Of a stretch of 32,188 bases of DNA, positions 1 through 9,065 are shown piece after piece (position 1 is the first letter of the stretch; every line of letters begins with the position of its first letter). Both the position numbers and the translations under genes were made by a program. The notes below the pieces were generated by a model. The model ran no database searches, was not told where the DNA came from, and was given only the letters and a program-made list of their open reading frames with translations. Source of the DNA: Phycisphaerae bacterium (GTDB lineage: Bacteria; Planctomycetota; Phycisphaerae; Sedimentisphaerales; Anaerobacaceae); NCBI GenBank assembly GCA_016782865.1, contig JADHXR010000091.1, forward strand, positions 1 to 32,188. The letters are read 5' to 3'.

Positions 1-2
1 AA

Positions 3-683
3 TTGGATCAGATCATCAATCAAAACGTTCGCGTCTTTAAAATACACAATCCGTATTTTGAATCCGATCACGTGCTCAATATCGCCTACAACATCCTCTG
101 TCAAGGAGACTGCCTGGAAGATATCGAACGCTTGAGAAACGACGAAGCTTACCTGGATGCCCTGGGGGCGGTTCGCATTCCAGACCCCACCACAGCGGGT
201 GATTTTTGTCGACGATTTGATACTGACCAGATCAAACACTTACAAGACGCCATCAATCAAGCGAGAGTCAAGGTTTGGAAACAACAAGATCCTTCATTTT
301 TCAAGCAGGCGATCATCGATGGTGACGGCACGATTGCTCCAACGACCGGCGAGTGCAAGCAAGGGATGGACATCTCGTATAAAGGCACCTGGGGATACCA
401 TGCGTTGGTCATCTCCTTGGCCAACACCCAAGAACCGCTGTTTGTGGTTAATCGCAGCGGCAATCAGACCAGTAGCTCAGGTGCAGCGGCGTATTTCAAC
501 CAAGCGGCGGCTCTTTGCCAGCAAGGCGGTTTTGAATCCATTCGTTTTCGAGGCGATACGGATTTCAGTCAGACGGCCTATCTGGACGACTGGGACGGCC
601 GGAAGATTCTGTTTAACTTCGGCATCGCAGCAATGCCCAACCTCGTAAAACTCGTGAATACCGATGAGAAAGATAAATACTGA
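3..683 (+). pseudogene. IS1380-type transposase, truncated at both ends
   Basis: The reading frame is open at the left edge and encodes about 226 residues resembling the first half of IS1380-family DDE transposases. Recognisable blocks are SDHVLNIAYNIL, the RIPDPTTAGDFCRRF block, the first acidic catalytic block IDGDGT and the second acidic block RGDTDFSQT. The match runs as far as FGIAAMPNLVK, then the protein ends abruptly at a stop in a lysine-rich tail. The family is normally about 430-480 residues, so the C-terminal half with the catalytic Glu is missing, and the sequence that follows is an unrelated integrase fragment. No inverted terminal repeats were found. The element is almost certainly inactive. 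Family assignment is from remembered motifs, not a search. Confidence 0.8.
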
Positions 684-1064
684 TTTAATGAGGCAATTCA
701 GCCAATTCTTGACTACTATAATGACGATGTAAAGCAGTCCTTGACGTTCTTAGCCGTGAAACGAAATGTGGCCGCCTCTACTCAAAATCAGGCATTGAAT
801 TCCGTGTTGTTTATGTTTCGACTGCATGAATCTCATGTGCGTAAGGCCCTCAAGGCGGCGGTAAGAAAAGCCAAGATCGTTAAACGCGCCACCTCGCATA
901 CATTCCGCCACAGTTTTGCCAGCCATTTGTTGCAAGCGGGCTATGACATTCGGACGATTCAGGCGTTGCTGGGCCATAGCGATGTGAGGACTACGATGAT
1001 CTATACACATACAGTTAAAAGTCGCACCTTGAAAGAGACCAAGAGCCCATTGGATTTTCAGTAA
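684..1064 (+). pseudogene. Integron-type tyrosine recombinase with internal deletion
   Basis: The frame opens right after a stop at 681-683 and has no convincing start; a TTG at 741 lies inside the conserved region. The N-terminal part (LAVKRNVAASTQNQAL) is the SAM-like core-binding domain typical of integron/XerC-like integrases. It jumps directly to the C-terminal catalytic part: LHESHVRKAL, box II HTFRHSFASHLL, then LLGHSDVRTTMIYTH with the Tyr nucleophile, and an ending KSPLDF reminiscent of IntI-like proteins. About 150 residues between these blocks, including the first catalytic Arg, are missing, so the product cannot be a working recombinase. The frame is intact across the deletion. 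No integrase start, attI or clear attC site was recognised nearby. Confidence 0.75.
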
Positions 1065-1154
1065 ACATCATTTCAATAACTAACCGGCCCAACCGAGATC
1101 AAAAAGCCCCAATCGCGAGAAAACGTAAAACCCACCCGTCCGAACCTCCGAATT

Positions 1155-1173
1155 ACAATAATCAATAGTCAAT
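1155..1173 (+). repeat. Left arm of 19-bp perfect inverted repeat
   Basis: ACAATAATCAATAGTCAAT here is the exact reverse complement of 1582-1600. The two arms enclose about 408 bp without a gene. The arm is AT-rich and related to tandem units at 1568-1599, so it may be one copy of a dispersed intergenic repeat rather than an element terminus. Confidence 0.7.
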
Positions 1174-1211
1174 ATCGAAGATCTCGATCACTCGGGAATC
1201 AATAATCAATG

Positions 1212-1232
1212 GCAGATGGCTTGGCCATCTGC
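1212..1232. repeat. 9-bp perfect hairpin
   Basis: GCAGATGGC (1212-1220) and GCCATCTGC (1224-1232) pair perfectly around a 3-nt loop. No T-tract follows on either strand, so it is not an obvious terminator. It may be part of the repeat-rich region. Confidence 0.5.
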
Positions 1233-1581
1233 TCAGACTCCGTCCCCGTCGGCGCCCCGCAAACCGCGGGCGTGCCAGAGAGTCTTCACCTTTGGCTCCA
1301 AAAATGAGGATATCGCCGCAACAGGCGGATTTGCAAGGGAAAAAATATGCCAGAAAATGTAAAATGACGACAATGGTCACGGTGGCGGTTTGGCAGCTAC
1401 AATCCGCCGGGCTAATCTCGACGGACTCTGGCGTCGCCCGGTCGAAGATCGTCGTTCTTCCCATTCGGCTTCGCTTAGGGCAGGCCCTGAGCTTGTCGAA
1501 TGGGGCAGGCTGTGCCTTCGAGGTGAATAAAAATCCGTGTTAATCAGTGTAATCCGTGGCCCTTGTAATTGACTATTGATT

Positions 1582-1600
1582 ATTGACTATTGATTATTGT
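1582..1600 (-). repeat. Right arm of 19-bp perfect inverted repeat
   Basis: ATTGACTATTGATTATTGT is the reverse complement of 1155-1173. It overlaps a tandem array of a roughly 14-bp unit (attgactattgatt, about 2.3 copies, 1568-1599). Confidence 0.7.
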
Positions 1601-1794
1601 TTTCCTTCGTGGTGAACAAAAATCCGTGTTCATCAGCGTTAATCCGCCTTAATCCGTGGTTTCAATTTGGTGTTTATTTGTGTTAATTCGTGGCTATATT
1701 TCTCCTTCAACCGTGAACCTTCTAACCCGGAGCCTACACTTTTGCCGCATACGGCTAAAGTGTTACGAATGCAACAATTCTACCTGGTTCACAA

Positions 1795-1825
1795 GATTTC
1801 GCCGCCGGCGGCAAAATTGAGCTGG
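1795..1825. repeat. Hairpin element, copy 1 (GC-core palindrome with AATTGA-CTGG flank)
   Basis: A perfect 12-bp palindrome GCCGCCGGCGGC (1801-1812) is preceded by GATTTC and followed by AAAATTGAGCTGG. The outer layout resembles the two elements at 1835-1864 and 2006-2037, although the core differs. Confidence 0.45.
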
Positions 1826-1834
1826 CCAATCATC

Positions 1835-1864
1835 GAATTCGGCCGACGGCGGCCGAATTGAGGG
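1835..1864. repeat. Hairpin element, copy 2
   Basis: AATTCGGCCG (1836-1845) pairs with CGGCCGAATT (1850-1859) around a 4-nt loop, giving a 10-bp perfect stem. Outer arms are GAATTC and GAATTGAG, as in copy 3. Confidence 0.55.
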
Positions 1865-2005
1865 ATACCGAGCAACAAGGCGACGGTAAGGCTGAATATA
1901 GCGTCCGGCTTTTGGAGCATCTTTCAGGGAATTTGCAGGGCAAACTGGGTAGCGGATTTTCCATATGTAATCCTCGTAATATGCGCAGGTTCTGCCTTGA
2001 TAATC

Positions 2006-2037
2006 GAATTCACCAGACGTCTGGCGAATTGAACTGG
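2006..2037. repeat. Hairpin element, copy 3
   Basis: A perfect palindrome CCAGACGTCTGG (2013-2024) is flanked by GAATTCA on the left and CGAATTGAACTGG on the right. The outer arms match copies 1 and 2 while the core sequence is different. Confidence 0.55.
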
Positions 2038-2158
2038 AGTCAACATGTCGAGCTACTACCGGTAACAAACAATACCGAGAACCGTCCTACACCTATCCGG
2101 CGAAGGTCGAGCCCGTCATTGAGTCAACAACCATCGGCAGAGCCGGTTGCATGAGGAA

Positions 2159-2175
2159 GGCCCCTAAAAGGGGCC
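2159..2175. terminator. Short strong hairpin, possible terminator
   Basis: GGCCCCT (2159-2165) and AGGGGCC (2169-2175) form a 7-bp stem with an AAA loop. The downstream plus-strand sequence is not T-rich, and no gene ends just upstream, so a role in termination is uncertain. Confidence 0.3.
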
Positions 2176-2662
2176 GTTAAACAAAAGAACAAATCAGCCA
2201 CAGAGCACACGGCGCGGCCTTCGGCCGCAACCAAACCGTCTCCTCACACCCGTTCGCTGCGCTCACTCAAGGCACGAAGACACCAGGTAAGAACAACTTA
2301 TATCGACAAATCTTTGTGTTCTTAGTGGCTTTGTGTGAGGCAATCTAATTTACTATCCTATATGAAGATACGATTACGACAGAAACATAATCGAGCACAA
2401 AAAACAAGAAGATGAAGGATTGTAGCACAGAGTTCACCGAGAATCTTGAGTATAAGTTGTTTCGTATTTGATGAGGCTGTTGACGACAGGTTTTACCCAC
2501 AGTTTTTGTTTTCACTGATCTTCTGGTAATGTTCTGCATTCAAGTTTCTTATAGCTCTGAGTCCTCTGTGCCCTCTGTGGCAAACAAGAAAACGTTGGGA
2601 AACGGCAGAGCCGGTGGATTACGGTTGATTTAAGATGCAACAATGAACGAGGCCAAATGAGA

Positions 2663-2694
2663 AGGGCTGACAACTTTCTCAAGCTGTCAGCCCT
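2663..2694 (-). terminator. Probable terminator of the secreted propeller gene
   Basis: AGGGCTGACA (2663-2672) and TGTCAGCCCT (2685-2694) form a perfect 10-bp stem with a 12-nt loop. It lies about 40 bp past the stop of the minus-strand gene ending at 2733. On the minus strand it is followed by a short mixed T-containing stretch rather than a clean T-run, so termination is likely but not typical. Confidence 0.5.
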
Positions 2695-2732
2695 GCAACC
2701 ATATTGGGCGTTCTGTTTTTTTCGGAGGTAGC

Positions 2733-4391
2733 CTATTGAACGGCAATTTCTATATGCAGTAAAGGTGCATTCGATGTAGAACCATCGTAAGATTCAGCGC
2801 AGCGAACGCCGGTGAATGCCAGCTTACTTGGGTCTTCACCAATGATTATCTCTACCGCATTGCCGGCGACCCAGCCTTCCTGATCGATTAGCTCCTGGAT
2901 GATAGGGGCGATGTTCACGGTCTGAATCTTCTGACCTCCGGCATCCCATGGGGCCGGTTCCCACGGAACCTTGGCCTCTGTCTTGGGGCGGTTGGATATA
3001 ACATAAGGTGCAACAAAGCCCTCGGAGTTCGGGGTAAGATGTCCCCAAATGAGAAAATATGCATCAGCAGTGCCGTTTATTCTCTCATCGCACACGAACT
3101 CGATATATGCGTTGCTTATCACCTCCCCAGGTGCGATATCGATATCTCGAAAAGTCATCCCTACTAATTGACTGCCGCCATTGTCAATGCGATCATCGAC
3201 AAGTTCCAGGTCTGAGCTGTAGTTCCAGTTGGTGAAGCCCGTGTTTAGGGCCTCCTCTGCGTCATCGCTGCTGGCTGAGATTCGCCGTTCTATCACGTTG
3301 TAGTCACGGGGCTCGGACCAATGCTCGGCAAGGACAATCAGATCCTGGACGTCGACGATGCCGTCACCCCAGGGAATCGGGCCAATGTCACACACTGGCT
3401 CGTCCGTGCCCAAGTAGTCGACCATTATGTACATGTCTGCGGCGCCAACAATGCCGTCTCCATTGAGGTCAACTACTGGGTCGATTGACACTTGCCACAA
3501 GTCTATACCACCTGATCCACCTTGGTGATCGGAGGTAAAGAAAAGAACAGAACCATCACTCGATATTAATGGCATAGTTTCCTTAAATGAACTGTTGACT
3601 GTTGGCCCAAGATTTTCGGGCGTGCTCCAATCTTCAGAGACGGATCGCCGTCTCGTAATCCACAGATCGCTCTCGCCAAATTCAGTCGGGCCAGGGGCCC
3701 AGCTGTTACCGCTAAAGAACAGTGTAAGCCCGTCAGCCGAGATGCTCGCGCACGCTTCATCAGAAGCACTGTTGACAGTTGGCCCAAGATTCACCGGTTC
3801 TTCCCAAGGATCGTTTCTTGTTGCCCGCGTTGTTACCCACAGGTCTGAACCACCATATCCCCCTGGTCGAGTGGAGCCGAAGAATAGGCTCAGTCCATCG
3901 GACGAAATACTTGATATCCCGTCGTAACCCGAATGGTTGACTGTTGGTCCAAGATTAATTGGTTCCGACCAGAGATCATTTCTCGTTTCTCGTGTTGCGA
4001 CCCATATATCGTGCTCACCTTCGCCACCGAGCCGTTCGTCGAACATAAAGAACAGTTCGAGTCCGTCAGCGGAAACGCACGCACCAACCTCAGCAGACGA
4101 ACTGTTAATGGGTGGGCCAAGATTAACCGCTTTCTCCCAGGAGTCCTCTGTGGTTGCACGCGTCGTCATCCAGATGTCGAATCCGCCGGATCCTCCGCGG
4201 TCTCCGCTGGACGCAAAGTACAACTCCAGGCCGTCAGCCGTGATGCTCGGCCCTCTGTCCCAAGCTGAACTGTTGACCATTGGCCCGAGATTAGTGGGAG
4301 TGCCGAACGTGTGATCTGCGTTCGCAACCTCCGCAGCCAGAGCCAATGCCAAAGCCAATACGAGTAAGATTGTTTTCTTGCTCCAAAACAT
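2733..4391 (-). CDS. Secreted PD40 beta-propeller protein with dockerin-like segment
   Basis: A Sec signal peptide (MFWSKKTILLVLALALALA, cleavage likely after ANA near residue 25) leads into about five PD40/WD40-like blades (roughly residues 28-310). Each blade repeats a pattern like NLGP-VNSS, SISADGLELFF, GGSGG-DLW and TTRAT. A calcium-loop-like pair follows, DLNGDGIVGAADM and WGDGIVDVQDL (about 310-360), resembling a type I dockerin, and then a beta-rich domain of about 190 residues that I do not recognise. The start is well set by GGAGGT seven bases upstream (4399-4404). The blades closely resemble those at the C-terminus of the kinase encoded just upstream, and the two genes are probably co-expressed. 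It is probably exported and surface-associated; its ligand is unknown. It is not an enzyme by any motif visible here. Confidence 0.85.
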   Translation of the reverse strand: MFWSKKTILLVLALALALAAEVANADHTFGTPTNLGPMVNSSAWDRGPSITADGLELYFASSGDRGGSGGFDIWMTTRATTEDSWEKAVNLGPPINSSSAEVGACVSADGLELFFMFDERLGGEGEHDIWVATRETRNDLWSEPINLGPTVNHSGYDGISSISSDGLSLFFGSTRPGGYGGSDLWVTTRATRNDPWEEPVNLGPTVNSASDEACASISADGLTLFFSGNSWAPGPTEFGESDLWITRRRSVSEDWSTPENLGPTVNSSFKETMPLISSDGSVLFFTSDHQGGSGGIDLWQVSIDPVVDLNGDGIVGAADMYIMVDYLGTDEPVCDIGPIPWGDGIVDVQDLIVLAEHWSEPRDYNVIERRISASSDDAEEALNTGFTNWNYSSDLELVDDRIDNGGSQLVGMTFRDIDIAPGEVISNAYIEFVCDERINGTADAYFLIWGHLTPNSEGFVAPYVISNRPKTEAKVPWEPAPWDAGGQKIQTVNIAPIIQELIDQEGWVAGNAVEIIIGEDPSKLAFTGVRCAESYDGSTSNAPLLHIEIAVQ

Positions 4392-4628
4392 GATTCATAC
4401 CTCCATTCTTGTTTTCTTTCTCGGTTTGCTCTATCATGAAAAGGGCCTTTCCTTCGGCGCGCAAACCGTCCGCCTGGGTCGGGCCTGGGCCGGCGAGTCA
4501 CTGCTTGGTGGCATGATGCTCACCGGCTGCTTTTTTGCACTATAAGCTATTTGTTATTTTGCCTCCGAGTCGCAGAAGCGCTCAGCCCCCCCGACCTTTC
4601 TCGTATGTATCTCTGTACTCGGTTCACT

Positions 4629-7600
4629 TCAGGGATTCTTTTGCGGCATCACCTCCTTTCCATCGTCGCTTTCCGCCAATCTCCGGACCGAGTCGGCATC
4701 ACCATCTTTCCGGGAGGACCGCGATATGAGAGTGATTGACACCTGCCAAACGTCCAAACCACCGTAACCACCGGGCCGATTGGAGCAGAAGTAAAGCGTA
4801 GAACCATCAACTGAGATGCTGAGTGCCCGGTCTATAAACGAAGTGTTGACAGTTGGCCCAAGATTAACAGGCTCACTCCATTCAGCGTCTGCCGTTTTCC
4901 GTGTAGTCACCCAGATGTCGGAGTCACCGAAGCCGCCGGGCCGAGGATTGCCAACACCATCGCTAAAGAAGAGCGTGAGCCCGTCGTCAGAGATACATGG
5001 GTAACTCTCGTTCCACAGAGTGTTCACAGTCGCCCCAAGATTCACCGGTGCACGCCAGGCACCTTCTTTCGTTGCCCGGGTCGACAACCATAGGTCATTG
5101 TCGCCGTGGCCGTTGGGTCGGTTGGATACGATGCAGAGCATTAATCCGTTGGCCGAGATGCTCGCAGCATCCGCAAACGACGTGTTGATTGGTGCCCTAA
5201 GATTGACCGGCGCATCCCAATCATCCTCTGTTTTGGCCCGCTTCGTAGCCCATATGTCGTAGCTGCCAGACCCACTGAGTCGCCTGGAAGCAATGTAGAG
5301 TTCAAGTCCGTCAGGTGAGATCCCCCCAATGTCGTGAGCCGGACTGTTGACAATTGACCCAAGATTGTCCGGAGTCCCCCACTCGTCTTCTGTCGTTGCT
5401 CGTGTTGTTACCCACAGGTCCCAATTCCCTGACCCGCCGGGCCGGTCCCCGTTAAAGAAGAGTTGCAGCCCGTCGGCCGAAATGCTCGGTTCCGCTTCCA
5501 TGAATGAACTGTTGACAACTGGCCCAAGGTTAATGGGTGTACCAAGAATGAAGCTGGCATGCCCTTCTAGATCGCCGCCAACCTCCAAGCGGAGCTGGTA
5601 TCCGTCGGTTGCCTTCGGTGGATTCAAAATGGATCTATAACTGTCCATATCGGCGTGGACTCCTTCCTCATCATGCAGGTAATAACGGTACTGAGAGCGG
5701 CGAAGACAACCATCTGCATTCTCAAGGTCGGACTTGATAACATCGGTATAATGGTCCACCATGTCCTGGTAATGTTCCTCGATAGTTCGTCCTAGGCCGA
5801 GTGCCTCGATGGTTGAAATATTGGGATCGAGACCTGCAACCCAGATCTCATAGAATGGCGGCCCCAAAGAAAAGGCCAATTTGACCCCATTTGGATCCCA
5901 AGCCGCATTTGTAATCTGGCCGCAGAGGATTTTCGCAGCCTCTTTTGTGTCCAGGTCGTAGATCCACAACCCAGTTCTGTCCTCGGGATTGAGATAACCT
6001 CCTATACTGAACTCATGGCCGTTTGGAGCCCAATTTCCACCCCATAATTGCAGAGGTACAGTCCAGTCAAAGACGAGCGATTTAAGAGCCAAGTCCACAA
6101 TCTTCAGTGTTCCTCTTCCCGCATAAGCGCAGTACTTCTCATCAGGTGACACAGAACAGTGGCTGTGAGGAAGTGGCATGATAGGTAGGGGTTCAGCATC
6201 CATATCCTCGATGGAAATCGAGTAGAGCATTTGATCTGCGGAAGATTGATTGTAAACGTGCTTTGAGTCTTGGCTCCAGGAAGGCCAACGCCCATAGGCC
6301 AGACGCCTTGGCTCTGTGCCGTCTGCCTTCATAATCCATAGCTCTTGTTTCCGGTACGGGGAAGATTGGCTCCTGCGGTCAGTGGAAGTAAGTTCTGTGA
6401 GAGGGAGAATTTGACGATCGCGGATAAATGCAATGTATTGCCCATCGGGTGACCATTTCGGATTAGTACCGGGTGCTATCAGCAGCTTAGTTTCCTGGGA
6501 TGCCGGATCAAAGGTTCCAACACCGCTGTGGCCAGGAACTCCCAGGCTAAAGGCCAGCTTGGTTCCGTCACGATACCAATCCGCAGCGAATCCATCAGTT
6601 ATTAGTGGGGCAGCTTTTGACCCGAGACTGCGATAGATCTCCTCTGCTTCTAACATTGCCAGGAAAGGAATCCCATGAGGGTCACTATCCGTCGGATGCC
6701 ATGATCGACCGGCCTTGAGGGTGTCAAACACATATTTCATCGACAAATCCCGGAATCTGTTCTTGTCATCAGCATCAGAGCCGGCAATCTGGCGGTACAA
6801 AGAACGCGCTTGTTCGTATCTGCCCAAGGCGGTCAGAGCGCAGAAAACCCGGATGTGGAGGATGGTTTCGTTCGGGAAGAGTGTCAGGCCTTCTTTTGCA
6901 TCCGCAATAACAGGCTCGTAATCGCCCATGCGCAGATAGATCTCACAACGTTGGTCGTGCAATTTGGCGCGTTGCAAGTCTCCTTCGGGCGTATACATGA
7001 TAGCCTTATCGTAATCCTTGATTGCACCCTCATAGTCGCCGAGTTCCCGCAATGCAATCGCACGTAGAGAGTAACCCAACGGATCCTTTTCTTTCAATGC
7101 AATCATGACCTCAACATCCAGTTGCATATCTGAATATCTTCTTGAAGCATAATGTATGAGGGCGCGCAACTTGCAGGAATCATAATGCCCCGGGTCAATG
7201 TCTAAAGCCTTATGTAACCATCGGAGCTTGTCTTCGATTGCCAAGGCCATATTCGCTTGAAGGAAATACGCTTCCACAGTCCCTGGGAGCAGTTCTTTAG
7301 CTCTCTGTCGGAGTAGATCGATTCTGCGGAGCTTCTCCGCATCCATAAGTTCATCCTCTGAGAGCATCCTAGCCAAGAGCAGACTGGCATAACCAGCGAT
7401 CTCGGGATCTTCCTCAAGCAGATCCTCGAGCATTTGCTGGGCTTTCTGACGATATTCATCAAATCTCTTCAACTCTTCGCTCTCGCCAGGTTCACCTTCC
7501 CAGAGTATCCATGACAAGAGCGAACCAGCAGCGCCGGCAACTTCAGGGCTCTCATGAAGCAAATCTCCAAGCTGGCTCATGGCCTCGCCGGGTTGCTGAC

Positions 7601-9065
7601 CCTCAACGAGAATGCTCGCATAGAGAAGCTTCGCCTCCGGTCCCACATGTCTGCTCCTGAGGATCGGTTCGATTCTTTGTAGAGCTGCTAAGGCATCTCC
7701 ATTTGAAAAGAAACCATGCGCCTGGGACAGCATTCTAGTGTCCTCAAATTGCCTGTTTTTCCGGCGCTGAACTCGGTTCTGATACAGCATTGAAAATGTG
7801 ACTGCTATGGCGCCGACGAGGGCTCCTATCACCAGTGTGACAGTGATCTGAGATCTGTGTCTCAGCACGAGTTTCTGCAAACGATAGATGGCCTTGGGTG
7901 CTCTGGCTTGGACCGGTTCATTGTCTATGTGCCGCTGGACGTCTGCTCCTAATGCGCTCGCCGTATCGTATCGACGTGCGCGATCCTTCTCTAACGACTT
8001 CATCACGATCCAATCCAGGTCACCACGTATCAGTCTCGATAGTAGATCCGGATTCGTGTTGCGCGATTCAGCGATCTGAGCCAGCATCTCTCCCAGTGTG
8101 CTCAGCTTGGTGGACGGCTTAGCAGGCTCCTGTTCATGTATAATCCGCTGCATTTCAACATATCCTGCCTCCCGCAGCTCCTCTGCGTCAAATGGCGTCG
8201 TTCCGGTCAGTAGTTCATACAGCAAGACACCGAGTGAGTAGACATCGGTGCGAGTGTCAATGTCCAGGCCGCTCATCTCCGCCTGCTCGGGACTCATGTA
8301 AGCCGGCGTGCCGACCATGTGGCCGTAGCGAGTAAACAGCGTTTTCTCTGTTAGCCGCTGGTTGACTGCCTTGGCAATGCCAAAATCGATCACCTTGGGC
8401 ACCGGTTTGCCATCGTGCAGGGTAACCATCACGTTCGTAGGCTTAATATCGCGGTGGATAATACTCTTCTGGTGAGCATGATGGACAGCGCTGCACACCT
8501 GGACAAACAAATCTAATCGCCTGCCTGTGCTCAGCTTGTTCTTGTCGCAGTACTCGGTGATTGAGACGCCGGTGACCAATTCCATAACAAAATAGGGCCT
8601 GCCCGTCTCGGTTGCGCCGGCATCGAGGACTTTGGCAATGTTTGGATGGTCCATCATGGCAAGGGCCTGGCGTTCTGCTTCAAATCTAGCGATAACCGAC
8701 TTGGTGTCCATACCCGGTTTGATGATCTTCAAGGCGACCTTGCGGCGGATGGGCTTCTCTTGCTCAGCCATGTAAACCACAGCCATGCCGCCCTCGCCTA
8801 TTCTTTCCAGCAACTTGTATCGGCCGATGACTGTGCCAGGTTCTTCAGCCACATGGGATTGCTCCAGCGTCGCGCTGATATCAAACACAGGGGTTTGCAG
8901 AAAATCCCCAGCTTCTTTACGAGACTCAAGTAGGGTCTCCACTCGAGCCAACAGGACCTGATCGCCCTTGCAGGTTTCTCTGAGATAGGTTGCACGCTCG
9001 CCAGCGGGTCGCGCCGCTGCGGCGTGGTAGATCGTCTCTTCGTCTTTCTTGCTCTCAGCATTCAT
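4629..9065 (-). CDS. Large membrane-spanning Ser/Thr kinase with TPR and propeller sensor domains
   Basis: This 1478-residue Hanks-type kinase has a planctomycete-style N-terminal segment (1-75) and a kinase domain of about 81-360. The key residues are present: glycine loop GEGGMAVV (90-97), Lys113, HRD at 204-206, Asn211, DFG at 227-229 and the SPE triad at 258-260, so it should be active. A single membrane helix lies near 405-428. A TPR-rich region (about 430-800) follows, then TolB-like repeats (about 840-1100, e.g. KWSPDGQYIAF), then about five PD40 blades (1190-1440). The propellers would be extracytoplasmic. The gene overlaps the sigma-factor gene by 11 bp, an arrangement common in Planctomycetes and suggesting that kinase and sigma factor act together. 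The C-terminal blades are related to the next gene's protein. Substrates and signal are unknown. Confidence 0.92.
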   Translation of the reverse strand: MNAESKKDEETIYHAAAARPAGERATYLRETCKGDQVLLARVETLLESRKEAGDFLQTPVFDISATLEQSHVAEEPGTVIGRYKLLERIGEGGMAVVYMAEQEKPIRRKVALKIIKPGMDTKSVIARFEAERQALAMMDHPNIAKVLDAGATETGRPYFVMELVTGVSITEYCDKNKLSTGRRLDLFVQVCSAVHHAHQKSIIHRDIKPTNVMVTLHDGKPVPKVIDFGIAKAVNQRLTEKTLFTRYGHMVGTPAYMSPEQAEMSGLDIDTRTDVYSLGVLLYELLTGTTPFDAEELREAGYVEMQRIIHEQEPAKPSTKLSTLGEMLAQIAESRNTNPDLLSRLIRGDLDWIVMKSLEKDRARRYDTASALGADVQRHIDNEPVQARAPKAIYRLQKLVLRHRSQITVTLVIGALVGAIAVTFSMLYQNRVQRRKNRQFEDTRMLSQAHGFFSNGDALAALQRIEPILRSRHVGPEAKLLYASILVEGQQPGEAMSQLGDLLHESPEVAGAAGSLLSWILWEGEPGESEELKRFDEYRQKAQQMLEDLLEEDPEIAGYASLLLARMLSEDELMDAEKLRRIDLLRQRAKELLPGTVEAYFLQANMALAIEDKLRWLHKALDIDPGHYDSCKLRALIHYASRRYSDMQLDVEVMIALKEKDPLGYSLRAIALRELGDYEGAIKDYDKAIMYTPEGDLQRAKLHDQRCEIYLRMGDYEPVIADAKEGLTLFPNETILHIRVFCALTALGRYEQARSLYRQIAGSDADDKNRFRDLSMKYVFDTLKAGRSWHPTDSDPHGIPFLAMLEAEEIYRSLGSKAAPLITDGFAADWYRDGTKLAFSLGVPGHSGVGTFDPASQETKLLIAPGTNPKWSPDGQYIAFIRDRQILPLTELTSTDRRSQSSPYRKQELWIMKADGTEPRRLAYGRWPSWSQDSKHVYNQSSADQMLYSISIEDMDAEPLPIMPLPHSHCSVSPDEKYCAYAGRGTLKIVDLALKSLVFDWTVPLQLWGGNWAPNGHEFSIGGYLNPEDRTGLWIYDLDTKEAAKILCGQITNAAWDPNGVKLAFSLGPPFYEIWVAGLDPNISTIEALGLGRTIEEHYQDMVDHYTDVIKSDLENADGCLRRSQYRYYLHDEEGVHADMDSYRSILNPPKATDGYQLRLEVGGDLEGHASFILGTPINLGPVVNSSFMEAEPSISADGLQLFFNGDRPGGSGNWDLWVTTRATTEDEWGTPDNLGSIVNSPAHDIGGISPDGLELYIASRRLSGSGSYDIWATKRAKTEDDWDAPVNLRAPINTSFADAASISANGLMLCIVSNRPNGHGDNDLWLSTRATKEGAWRAPVNLGATVNTLWNESYPCISDDGLTLFFSDGVGNPRPGGFGDSDIWVTTRKTADAEWSEPVNLGPTVNTSFIDRALSISVDGSTLYFCSNRPGGYGGLDVWQVSITLISRSSRKDGDADSVRRLAESDDGKEVMPQKNP

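Larger units (their letters stand above)
1065..2732. other. Long non-coding region rich in degenerate repeats
   Basis: No reading frame here looks coding. The stretch contains several copies of degenerate phrases: variants of 'aatccgtgttaatcagtg..taatccgtgg' around 1530-1690, tandem 'attgactattgatt' units at 1568-1599, and 'cacagag..' phrases near 2200, 2430 and 2560. It also has 'cggcagagccggt' at 2135-2147 and 2603-2615, and the motif CCCTGAGCTTGTCGAA near 1485-1500. Several strong hairpins are listed separately. The region looks like repeat-littered intergenic DNA between mobile-element remnants and the kinase/propeller block. Confidence 0.7.

Noticed and set aside
1568..1599. CRISPR-like array
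   Set aside because: The short AT-rich tandem units have no spacers and no cas gene is nearby.
1741..2040. attC sites of an integron cassette array
   Set aside because: The palindromes lack the conserved RYYYAAC/GTTRRRY ends and there are no cassette genes between them.
1858..2154. Open frame of 98 codons in the repeat-rich region
   Set aside because: It runs through the hairpin elements, has no ribosome site or recognisable motif, and its composition changes with each repeat.
2127..2175. Possible group II intron end (AGAGCCGGTTGCAT followed by a hairpin)
   Set aside because: The phrase cggcagagccggt recurs at 2603 without any intron context, and no reverse transcriptase or domain V is present.
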